Source of the DNA: Gracilibacillus caseinilyticus
GTDB taxonomy: Bacteria; Bacillota; Bacilli; Bacillales; Amphibacillaceae
Reading direction: 5' to 3'
Length of the DNA: 64,000 bases
Assembly (NCBI RefSeq): GCF_022919115.1
Contig: NZ_CP095072.1
Location: 434,001 to 498,000 of the forward strand
The notes below the pieces were generated by a model. It saw only the letters and a program-made list of their open reading frames with translations. It was not told where the DNA came from and did not search any database. Below, piece by piece: positions 57,205 to 64,000 of the stretch. The stretch's first letter is position 1; every line of letters starts with the position of its first letter. A program made the translations under genes and the position numbers.

Positions 57205-57281
57205 ATTTATTTCCTCACTTTTCCCAATTTTTAGTTGAATTCAACATTCGAATCTAATAAACGATGGGAGTGATTTCTTGC

Positions 57282-57473
57282 ATGAATTTCAAATTTATTC
57301 TGTTTGCTTTTCTATTTGTGTTGTTTGGTTATAGTGCATCTGCTACTTCCTGGACTGCATCCTATTTAGCTTTTGAAGATAATTGGAGAGATTTTCTGGT
57401 GGTGACGCCTCAATATAAGAAAGCAGAGAATGGCTTAATAGCTGTCATGGATGTTGAACAGCTACTTGTATAA
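57282..57473 (+). CDS. Short secreted protein, perhaps truncated
   Basis: 63 residues: a clear signal peptide (FKFILFAFLFVLFGYSASAT) and a short mature part (SWTASYLAFEDNWRDFLVVTPQYKKAENGLIAVMDV). GGGAGTG precedes the ATG at 57282. Its end overlaps the convergent acetyltransferase gene by 29 bases, so the original protein could have been longer and cut off by rearrangement. Confidence 0.45.
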   Translation: MNFKFILFAFLFVLFGYSASATSWTASYLAFEDNWRDFLVVTPQYKKAENGLIAVMDVEQLLV

Positions 57474-57951
57474 TTTGCTTTTGACCATTTTTCTCAAAAC
57501 TTTTTAGCTTTTGCATCCCTATTTTTTCTGCAACCCTTTGTGAAGGTATATTATCAGTCGTCGTATACGAATAGACTGCAGGAAATTTCAAGATATCAAA
57601 GGCGTATTTTTTGCAGGCTAGCGCAGCCTCTGTCGCATATCCTTGATTGCCGTATTCCTTTATTATATGGAATCCTATTTCGGGGACGATGTCACCATCA
57701 ATCTTTTGCATCGTAATGCCACAGTCCCCTATACATTGACCAATCTCTTTTAATACAACTGCCCACAATCCATGATGGTATTTCTGATAATTTTCTATGT
57801 TCCAATTGATCCAGTTTTTCACTTTCTCTGGGGTGAATGGCTCTGAATAATATTGCATCGAGTCTGGATCGGAAAGTACTTTCGATAACTGATGTGCATC
57901 TTCCAGCTTCAATTCTCTTAAATCTAATCGTTCTGTTTCGATGATGATCAT
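57445..57951 (-). CDS. GNAT acetyltransferase, RimJ/RimL type
   Basis: 168 residues. ETERLDLRELKLEDAHQLSKVL is the typical RimJ-like start; VPEIGFHIIKEYGNQGYATEAALACKKYAF contains the acetyl-CoA loop (GNQGYATE), and TTDNIPSQRVAEKIGMQ the end motif. It may acetylate a protein N-terminus or a small molecule. It is the first of three acetyltransferase genes in 1.8 kb. Confidence 0.9.
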   Translation of the reverse strand: MIIIETERLDLRELKLEDAHQLSKVLSDPDSMQYYSEPFTPEKVKNWINWNIENYQKYHHGLWAVVLKEIGQCIGDCGITMQKIDGDIVPEIGFHIIKEYGNQGYATEAALACKKYAFDILKFPAVYSYTTTDNIPSQRVAEKIGMQKLKSFEKNGQKQIIQVAVQHP

Positions 57952-58030
57952 TGGTTCACCTTACTTTATTTTGTATTAGCACGGATTTTATTTTAACATA
58001 AAATTCCATTACCAGCTAACTGATTTAACA

Positions 58031-58558
58031 TTAATGATTAATATACTTTTCCATTCTTATGTCGCGCCACATTTCACCTTTCCAGAAAGTGAAGTTTTCG
58101 ATAAATCCTATTTCCTTATAACCGAGTTTTTTGTACAGTTTCATAGCTTGCTTATTAAAAGCAAACACCCCTAACTCCACGCGCGTTAAGCCGTGACGCT
58201 TGATTTCATTTTCTAAACGGCTAATAGCATGGTAGCCAATGCCCTTTCCTCGAGCCTCTGATTCGCCAATGGTAATACCGAGCCATGCAGTTCCTTGTTC
58301 TTTCTTATATAGATGTTTCGGATCGACGGAATAATTTATCTCGCCTACTAACTTATCATTAAGATAAATTAAGTAAATGTTTTGATGTTGTAATCGTTTC
58401 TCTAATTCCGTAATGGTAACTCGTTCACGCTTGTTTAATTCCGTCTCATTTCGATTTCTGCGTACAAGAGGAATTAATCGGGCATCATTTTCCCAACGAT
58501 TAAATGCCTCTACTATGCTTGGTGCGGCATTTTCTAATTTTTTTATTTTCATTTTCAT
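58031..58558 (-). CDS. GNAT acetyltransferase
   Basis: 175 residues with a complete GNAT core: WLGITIGESEARGKGIGYHAISRLE (acetyl-CoA loop ARGKGIG) and ELGVFAFNKQAMKLYKKLGYKEIGF (N-x-x-A-x-x-LYxxxGY). AGGAGTACAAC precedes the ATG. The substrate is unknown. Confidence 0.9.
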   Translation of the reverse strand: MKMKIKKLENAAPSIVEAFNRWENDARLIPLVRRNRNETELNKRERVTITELEKRLQHQNIYLIYLNDKLVGEINYSVDPKHLYKKEQGTAWLGITIGESEARGKGIGYHAISRLENEIKRHGLTRVELGVFAFNKQAMKLYKKLGYKEIGFIENFTFWKGEMWRDIRMEKYINH

Positions 58559-58697
58559 GTTGTACTCCTATCTATTCCGAATCTTTCATCCTGGCTATTC
58601 TATTATAACGTATTCTTTTGTTCTAATAACAAGGAATTGATGGAAAAATGTAGAATATAATATAGTAGGCAAAAGTTTAGAAAGGTTGCGAAGTCAC

Positions 58698-59177
58698 ATG
58701 TGTATAAAAATCAGAAAAGCAGTACCGGATGATATTACAGCGATACAAAAGGTCGCTTCATTTAGCTGGCACGAAACTTACAGTGGACTTATCCCTGAAG
58801 CTATTCAGGATAAATTCTTAGCGAATGCCTATTCCGATGAGTTCATGCGCAAACGTGTGGAACAGACCATTCTTATGGTTGCCGAGATTAATGAAGAAAT
58901 TGTAGGATTTGCAAATGCCTTTACTAAAGGGAACATCGCAGAACTCAGTGCGATTTATTTATATAAAGAAATGCAAGGGAAAGGAATTGGTACGAAACTT
59001 TTAACTGCCCTTTTACATGAATTGAAGACTTTTTCAGAAATCTATGTGGAGGTAGAAAAAGGAAACCTAGTTGGCGAATTATTTTATGCAGCCAAGGGAT
59101 TTACAGTTGTAAAAGAATACGAGGATGTCATATATGGGCATCCACTACAAACAAAACGATTGGTCTTACCATTATAA
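58698..59177 (+). CDS. GNAT acetyltransferase
   Basis: 159 residues, typical of the group KIRKAVPDDITAIQKVASFSWHETYSGLIP, with LSAIYLYKEMQGKGIGTKLL as the acetyl-CoA loop and NLVGELFYAAKGFTVVKE at the end. The ATG at 58698 has AAGGTTG about nine bases before it. It is followed 14 bases later by the DUF5694 gene, probably in one operon. Confidence 0.88.
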   Translation: MCIKIRKAVPDDITAIQKVASFSWHETYSGLIPEAIQDKFLANAYSDEFMRKRVEQTILMVAEINEEIVGFANAFTKGNIAELSAIYLYKEMQGKGIGTKLLTALLHELKTFSEIYVEVEKGNLVGELFYAAKGFTVVKEYEDVIYGHPLQTKRLVLPL

Positions 59178-59191
59178 AAAGGGGTTCCACT

Positions 59192-59896
59192 ATGGATAAA
59201 AATCGACCTGAAGTATGTATACTTGGAACGTTTCATATGAGAAATAATGAAGCATTATTGTCAGCACGCAGACAAAATGAAATGTTAGAAGTTATCTCCA
59301 AGATAAGTTCATTTAAACCGACTAAAATAGCTGTAGAAATGGAAGTCGATCAGCATAAATTATTAAATCAGAAATATAAACAATTTTTATCTGGTAATTT
59401 CAGATTGGAGCTGAGTGAAGTCTATCAAATTGGCTTTCGTGCTGCATTTGAATCCGAACTCAAGGAAATACATCCTATTGATTGGATGGGAACACCGTCC
59501 GCTAGTTTTGGTGATATACAGAAATGGTTACAGGAGCAACAACCAGCATTATACAGTGAATTATTTGATAACTTTTCCGTTCCTCCATTAACAAATGAAA
59601 AGTCTGTGCTAGATTATTATAAGGAATTAAATGAATCTTCATGGCTTGACTATTTACATTCATTCTACGTGAACACTGCCAGGATCGGGGATTTCAATCA
59701 TTATGTCGGTATTGAATGGTTAAGCTGGTGGTACAAACGTAATTTAATTATCTTCTCGAATTTGACTCGTTTAATAGAATCGCAAAATGAGCGGATTTTA
59801 CTGATTATTGGTTGTTCTCATAATGCGATTATTAATAAGTTTCTTAAAGAAAGTGGGACTTGTGAGGTGGTTGATCCGTTGATCCTGCTGGCATAA
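59192..59896 (+). CDS. DUF5694 protein (TraB/ChaN-like fold)
   Basis: 234 residues. VCILGTFHMRNNEALLSARRQNEM with the conserved GTFHM, KIAVEMEVDQ, and the C-terminal ERILLIIGCSHNAIINKFLKE fit DUF5694, which belongs with the TraB/TIKI-type presumed metal hydrolases (His in GTFH, Glu in AVEME, His in GCSHN). The substrate is unknown; there is no signal, so it is cytoplasmic. It is co-transcribed with the acetyltransferase. Confidence 0.85.
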   Translation: MDKNRPEVCILGTFHMRNNEALLSARRQNEMLEVISKISSFKPTKIAVEMEVDQHKLLNQKYKQFLSGNFRLELSEVYQIGFRAAFESELKEIHPIDWMGTPSASFGDIQKWLQEQQPALYSELFDNFSVPPLTNEKSVLDYYKELNESSWLDYLHSFYVNTARIGDFNHYVGIEWLSWWYKRNLIIFSNLTRLIESQNERILLIIGCSHNAIINKFLKESGTCEVVDPLILLA

Positions 59897-59949
59897 TAGT
59901 CCTTATATTAGGAAATTTTGGCACGTAAGCTATTCTATGGAGGGATACA

Positions 59950-60153
59950 ATGATTAAGTCTATAAAAGGACAGTTTATCTTGTCACTATTAGTTGCTCTA
60001 TGTTTCGTTTATCATTCATTTTCTTACATTGAGTTTACCGGTGAAGAAAGATTTCTGTTTAATCGAATACTATTCTTTTTTATCATGATTTCATCCATTT
60101 TTAATGCAGGATTATTCACGCAAAAATATATACAAGCAAGGAATAAAAAATGA
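59950..60153 (+). CDS. Small membrane protein, unknown
   Basis: 67 residues with two hydrophobic segments (FILSLLVALCFVYHSFSYI and ILFFFIMISSIFNAGLF) and a basic tail. GGAGGGATACA precedes the ATG. I do not recognise it. Confidence 0.7.
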   Translation: MIKSIKGQFILSLLVALCFVYHSFSYIEFTGEERFLFNRILFFFIMISSIFNAGLFTQKYIQARNKK

Positions 60154-60215
60154 CTGCTGCTACTTGTGCGAATTTCTATTTATGGAATAAAGTATTTTTT
60201 TCTTTTTTATTTAAT

Positions 60216-60818
60216 CTATTCCCTGTAACCAGCAGCAAACAAAGGTCCATTGATTGTAATGGTAGCTAGAATCCGCCCCATTTCTTGTGGAGATTCTTTC
60301 TTTCCACTACTCAACCATTGTTCTATCAGACCGACATGTGCTGATGAAATATAGGAAATGAGGTAAGAAGCCGGTACTTGTAAATCTTTCTCTTTTATAA
60401 ATGTACGATCATTATATAATGAATCAGATATAAACTGTTTCAGCCTGAATTGAAAGGATAAGTCGCCTTTTGGTCCTAAAATCGCCCTCACAAAATTACT
60501 GTTTTCATTAATATATTCAAATACTTGTATCGCATTTTTAAAAGGAACCTCTGTACCATCAGGATGATCTATCGAATGCGGCATATTCTGTTGTACAATT
60601 CGGTACATCTCTTGAATTAATGCGTCCTGACATTTTGTCATCAAATCATATTTATCTTGATAATGTGCGTAAAAAGTTCCCCTGTTTATTTTAGCTTTCG
60701 TTGATATATCTTTCACCGTAATCGCTTCGAACCCTTTTTCTTCAATAAATTTTACGAATGCCTCTCTAATTGATTCTTTCGTTCGAATGACACGCAAATC
60801 CAAATTTCCATCGCGCAT
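60216..60818 (-). CDS. TetR/AcrR family repressor
   Basis: 200 residues. The DNA-binding part is RTKESIREAFVKFIEEKGFEAITVKDISTKAKINRGTFYAHYQDKYDLM, a typical TetR helix-turn-helix; the C-terminal part is a TetR_C ligand domain. It is divergent from the exporter-like gene at 60988 and probably represses it and itself. GGGAGG precedes the ATG. Confidence 0.93.
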   Translation of the reverse strand: MRDGNLDLRVIRTKESIREAFVKFIEEKGFEAITVKDISTKAKINRGTFYAHYQDKYDLMTKCQDALIQEMYRIVQQNMPHSIDHPDGTEVPFKNAIQVFEYINENSNFVRAILGPKGDLSFQFRLKQFISDSLYNDRTFIKEKDLQVPASYLISYISSAHVGLIEQWLSSGKKESPQEMGRILATITINGPLFAAGYRE

Positions 60819-60894
60819 ACGTTTTTTCCTCCCTTTTTAACCAACACAGCTTCTAAATGTGTTCCATAAACCACACAATACACCCTTTTGATTA

Positions 60895-60923
60895 TTGAGT
60901 AAGGTATCATTCCGGCTTATAAT
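60895..60923 (+). promoter_or_regulatory. Promoter of the YhgE/Pip-like gene
   Basis: TTGAGT, 17 bases, TATAAT on the plus strand. Between it and the gene, AACA-CGT-TGTT is a short palindrome that could serve the TetR-type regulator. Confidence 0.65.
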
Positions 60924-60987
60924 ACTATTGTAATAATCAACACGTTGTTCACTATTATAACCAAAAATCTAGGAGGTATGAAGTCAT

Positions 60988-62166
60988 ATGTTTAGAAATA
61001 AGTTGGCATTACTAACTCCCATTATCGCAATTGCAGTTATTTTTATTTTTTCACTCACATTATTCCCTTCTGTTATAACTCAGACTAAAAATTTACCAAT
61101 AGCTATTGTAAATCAGGACCAAGGCGTAAAAATACAGGATCAAGGTACAATAAATATGGGGAAAACAATACTTGAAAAGGTCCAAAACAATACACAAGCA
61201 TCTTATGAGGAAGAACCAAAAGTAAAATGGATAGCAGTAAACAGTGTGGACGAAGCAACAGAAGGGATGAATAATCAGGAATACTATGCATCATTGGTGA
61301 TCCCTAAAGATTTTAGCGCAAAACAGGCATCTTTGAAAACGGAAAATCCATCTTCTCCAGAAGTACAGATTTATATCAACCAAGGTATGAATGCATCAGT
61401 TGCAACAATGACAAATCAATTATTATCCGGAGTAGTAGATAACCTCAACAATTCGGTCCGGACACAAGTTCTAACTGGATTCGAAGAACAAGGTGCGACA
61501 ATAACTACACAACAAGCTTCGAGTCTCGTGACACCAATCACAAAAAATCTTATCAATGTAAATGAAACAGGCGAAAACAGCTTGAATGGAAATGCACCTG
61601 TCTCATTATTCCAACCATTATGGATGGGGAGTATTGCTAGTGCAGCAATCATCTTTATGACTGTCAACAAAATGACAATAAATTCACGAAAAGAAAAAGT
61701 TATGCGAAGACTAGAGCAAGTATTAATAGGAGCGATCATCGCATTGGTCATAGGATTTGGCTATACTTGGATAGCCAATGGAATGATCGGGTTAGATATA
61801 CCGTATTTCACTGCCACAGCTTTATTTATGAGTATCGCATCCTTTACTTTTTATCTCATGATTTCTGCTGTTCTTTCGTTAATAGGATTTGGCGGCATTG
61901 GTATTTTTGCATTCATGTTATTTTTCGGGGCTCCGTTATTAGCAATGGCGCCAGAAATGATGTCTCCATTCTATCAAGATTGGATCTATTCCTGGTTACC
62001 AATGCGATTTTTAGTAGATGGACTTCGCGAACTGTTCTACTTTGGCAGTGGCTTAACATGGGATATCCTCTCCGTTTTAACATGGATAGCAGTTATTAGT
62101 ACGATCGTATTAGTAGCAACAGGATTTAAACCAGAGGAGAAACAAGAGGAGACTGTTGAAAGTTAA
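60988..62166 (+). CDS. ABC-2/YhgE-Pip-like membrane protein
   Basis: 392 residues. One N-terminal span (LLTPIIAIAVIFIFSLTLFP), a 180-residue outer domain (NLPIAIVNQDQGV, EYYASLVIPKDFSAKQASL, VQIYINQGMNASVA) and five C-terminal spans. This is the plan of the YhgE/Pip and DUF3533 group within ABC-2 type permeases; the ATPase partner is not nearby. Many relatives are involved in export or in phage infection and type VII secretion, so no substrate is assigned. The divergent TetR gene suggests induction by a compound, as for efflux systems. Confidence 0.85.
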   Translation: MFRNKLALLTPIIAIAVIFIFSLTLFPSVITQTKNLPIAIVNQDQGVKIQDQGTINMGKTILEKVQNNTQASYEEEPKVKWIAVNSVDEATEGMNNQEYYASLVIPKDFSAKQASLKTENPSSPEVQIYINQGMNASVATMTNQLLSGVVDNLNNSVRTQVLTGFEEQGATITTQQASSLVTPITKNLINVNETGENSLNGNAPVSLFQPLWMGSIASAAIIFMTVNKMTINSRKEKVMRRLEQVLIGAIIALVIGFGYTWIANGMIGLDIPYFTATALFMSIASFTFYLMISAVLSLIGFGGIGIFAFMLFFGAPLLAMAPEMMSPFYQDWIYSWLPMRFLVDGLRELFYFGSGLTWDILSVLTWIAVISTIVLVATGFKPEEKQEETVES

Positions 62167-62197
62167 TCTCATTTCATTATTGTAATATTCTTTCATA

Positions 62198-62245
62198 AGT
62201 AAGCTTCTATTCGAGTACTATTACTCTAATGAAGCTTACTTTTTT
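62198..62245 (+). terminator. Terminator after the YhgE/Pip-like gene
   Basis: AGTAAGCTTC pairs with GAAGCTTACT over a 23-base loop and is followed by six T. Behind it, near 62300 and 62320, ATTCGCGA occurs twice in a GC-richer patch. Confidence 0.75.
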
Positions 62246-62341
62246 ATATGAATAGAGCTGAGCTACATAGGGGATTTTGGATTTGCGTAGTTTCGCTTTA
62301 TTCGCGACCTCTCCCTTTTATTCGCGAAAGTAGTCCGCATA

Positions 62342-62380
62342 AGAAAACCGAACGACTTCGGAATTCGAATCATCGTTCGG
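62342..62380 (-). terminator. Terminator of the pur operon
   Basis: CCGAACGA pairs with TCGTTCGG and is followed by TTTTCTT on the minus strand, about 20 bases past the purD stop. Confidence 0.8.
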
Positions 62381-62397
62381 CTTACTGTGGACATATT

Positions 62398-63654
62398 TTA
62401 TTTTTCAGCAAATCCTATATCCTTACGATAGAAAAAGTCATCAGTCTGATCGAATCGTTGCAAGTACTGATAAATCTTTTCTTGTGCCTTTTCTGGACTG
62501 TCTTGAATCGAACCGACAAGCAAGACACGACCTCCTGTGGAGTGGAATGATCCGTCCTCTCCTTGACCTGTTCCGGCGTGAATGACGTAGACATCGTCTT
62601 CTGTCTCCAGATCCGGAAGCTTCACGTTTTTATCGTAAGCACCGGGATATCCTTTGGAGGCAACTACTGTTCCGATCGCGTAGCCGTTTTTCCATTTTAG
62701 CTGCGGATCTTTTCTAGCACTTACGTCTTCGATCACTTGAATCAAATCATTCTCCAAGAGTGGCAGTACTACCTGTGTTTCCGGATCACCGAAGCGAGCA
62801 TTAAACTCAATTACTTTCGGTCCTTCTTTCGTTTCGATTAAGCCTCCGTATAACACACCTGTGTAAGTACGGCCTTCTTGTTTCATCCCTTTTGCCACAG
62901 GTTTTAAGACTTTTTCCACTGTGTATGTTACATGCTCCGATACAAGATCTGAAACTGGTGAAAAGGCCCCCATTCCGCCAGTGTTTGGTCCTTCGTCGTT
63001 ATCATAGGCACGTTTATGATCGCGAGCCGGGACCATCGGATAAACATTTTCTCCATCCACGAAAGCGAAAAGCGAGAATTCTTTTCCTTCCAGATATTCT
63101 TCGATGACAACGCGGCTGCCGGCGTCTCCGAATTTATTATCGATGAGCATATTATCTACTGCCGCTAATGCTTCTTCCTCTGTCATCGCAACAACTACGC
63201 CTTTACCAGCTGCAAGTCCGTCTGCTTTGATGACGATCGGTGCGCCCTCTTCTCGTATGTATGTTTTTGCTTTCTCAACATCGGTAAAAGTTTGATATTT
63301 TGCAGTCGGTATGTCATATTGTTTCATAAATGCTTTGGCAAAATCTTTACTTCCTTCAATAATTGCTGCTGCTTTTGATGGACCGAACACTTTTAAGTTC
63401 TTGGCATGGAAGGCATCGACAACTCCTTTGGTAAGCGGAACCTCAGGGCCAACTATTGTCCAGTCGATCGCTTCTTTATCAGCAAATGCAACTAATTCTT
63501 CGATCGCATCATCTTTAATCGCGACACAAGTTGCATCCTGCGCAATACCGCCATTTCCAGGTGCAACAAAAATATCGGTTACCCGCTTGCTCTCTTTTAT
63601 TTTCTTCACAATAATATGCTCACGGCCACCACCGCCGATTACTAATACTTTCAT
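62398..63654 (-). CDS. purD: Phosphoribosylamine-glycine ligase PurD
   Basis: A complete ATP-grasp enzyme of 418 residues: MKVLVIGGGGREHIIVKKI, VGPEVPLTKGVVDAF, GAPIVIKADGLAAGKGVVVA (ATP loop), DHKRAYDNDEGPNTGGMGAFSP and EFNARFGDPETQVVLPLL. It makes glycinamide ribonucleotide in purine synthesis. It follows purH after 61 bases; a small hairpin (GGATTC/GAATCC near 63677-63704) lies in that gap. purD is the last gene of the pur operon as in B. subtilis. AGAGGAGG precedes the ATG. Confidence 0.98.
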   Translation of the reverse strand: MKVLVIGGGGREHIIVKKIKESKRVTDIFVAPGNGGIAQDATCVAIKDDAIEELVAFADKEAIDWTIVGPEVPLTKGVVDAFHAKNLKVFGPSKAAAIIEGSKDFAKAFMKQYDIPTAKYQTFTDVEKAKTYIREEGAPIVIKADGLAAGKGVVVAMTEEEALAAVDNMLIDNKFGDAGSRVVIEEYLEGKEFSLFAFVDGENVYPMVPARDHKRAYDNDEGPNTGGMGAFSPVSDLVSEHVTYTVEKVLKPVAKGMKQEGRTYTGVLYGGLIETKEGPKVIEFNARFGDPETQVVLPLLENDLIQVIEDVSARKDPQLKWKNGYAIGTVVASKGYPGAYDKNVKLPDLETEDDVYVIHAGTGQGEDGSFHSTGGRVLLVGSIQDSPEKAQEKIYQYLQRFDQTDDFFYRKDIGFAEK

Positions 63655-63715
63655 GGAGAACCTCCTCTAATTATACGAAAGGATTCCCAATTGCTTGAGA
63701 ATCCTCCACCTTTTT

Positions 63716-64000
63716 TTAGTGCTTAAAGTGACGCATTTTAGTTAATACCATTGCGATGCCATGCTTGTTACATTCGTCAATTGAATCCTGATCACGCTTC
63801 GATCCGCCTGGCTGAATAATTGCTTTGATGCCTGCTTTGGCCGCATTTTCTACTGTATCAGGCATTGGGAAAAAGGCATCGGATGCCATCACAGCACCTT
63901 TTGCTTTCTCACCTGCTTGTTCAAAAGCGATACTTGCTGCTCCGACACGATTCATCTGACCAGCACCTACTCCAAGCGTCTGGTCACCTTTTGAAACAAC
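63716..64000 (-). CDS. purH: PurH (AICAR transformylase/IMP cyclohydrolase), 3' part
   Basis: The last 94 codons of purH; the gene runs out of the window. [42 protein letters not shown] and [26 protein letters not shown] are the well-conserved end of the AICAR transformylase domain. It carries out the last two steps to IMP. The window thus ends inside the pur operon. Confidence 0.97.
   Translation of the reverse strand, partial: VVSKGDQTLGVGAGQMNRVGAASIAFEQAGEKAKGAVMASDAFFPMPDTVENAAKAGIKAIIQPGGSKRDQDSIDECNKHGIAMVLTKMRHFKH

Overview
The window looks like the chromosome of a low-GC, Gram-positive, spore-forming Bacillaceae member close to Gracilibacillus/Oceanobacillus. The reasons are AT-rich intergenic DNA, strong AGGAGG-type ribosome binding sites with frequent TTG/GTG starts, a CotD-like spore coat gene, and a gene order that follows Bacillus subtilis: purH-purD ... 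yerA-yerB-yerC ... pcrB-pcrA-ligA-camS-gatC-gatA-gatB ... dgkB-rlmCD, all on the minus strand. The genus is an inference; family level is well supported. Layout: 1-6.8 kb holds an ECF-sigma/LCP remnant, an acetyltransferase, a three-gene TPP-enzyme operon followed by a chemoreceptor without a sensor domain, and a PadR/HAAS pair. 6.8-13.1 kb (mostly minus) holds a DUF2332 protein, a VOC protein, the DbpA RNA helicase, a 52-bp repeat array, a RibD/DHFR-like reductase, a cold-shock protein, a type I holin-like toxin locus, a SET protein and a spore coat gene. 13.2-22 kb holds a dead pdxH-like gene, a methyltransferase behind a leader terminator, a TPR-GTPase with an altered P-loop, a POT peptide transporter and a P450. 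22.4-35.3 kb is the conserved housekeeping block (rlmCD, dgkB, gatBAC, camS, ligA, pcrA, pcrB). 36-38.6 kb has an intact ahpC with a decayed ahpF, then a second 52-bp repeat array. 38.6-43 kb has an oxidoreductase and yerC, yerB, yerA. 43-46.4 kb has molybdenum genes (modA, modB, moaC, moaB). 46.4-62.2 kb is an accessory stretch of short operons, acetyltransferases and several broken genes. 62.4 kb to the end is purD and the 3' part of purH. How the genes work together: GatCAB makes Gln-tRNA(Gln); LigA and PcrA act in replication and repair; PcrB and DgkB act in membrane lipid metabolism; ModAB and MoaC/MoaB link molybdate uptake to cofactor synthesis; AhpC has lost its neighbouring reductase. 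The accessory part lies between purD and yerA, which are close neighbours in B. subtilis, so it is probably a variable insertion zone. The most unusual items are two unrelated-sequence intergenic arrays that share a 52-bp period and a hairpin-bearing unit, a GTPase with Gln in place of the P-loop Lys, an operon of TPP enzyme, CMD protein and unknown protein, the leader terminator before a methyltransferase, and gene remnants that look like deletion joints.
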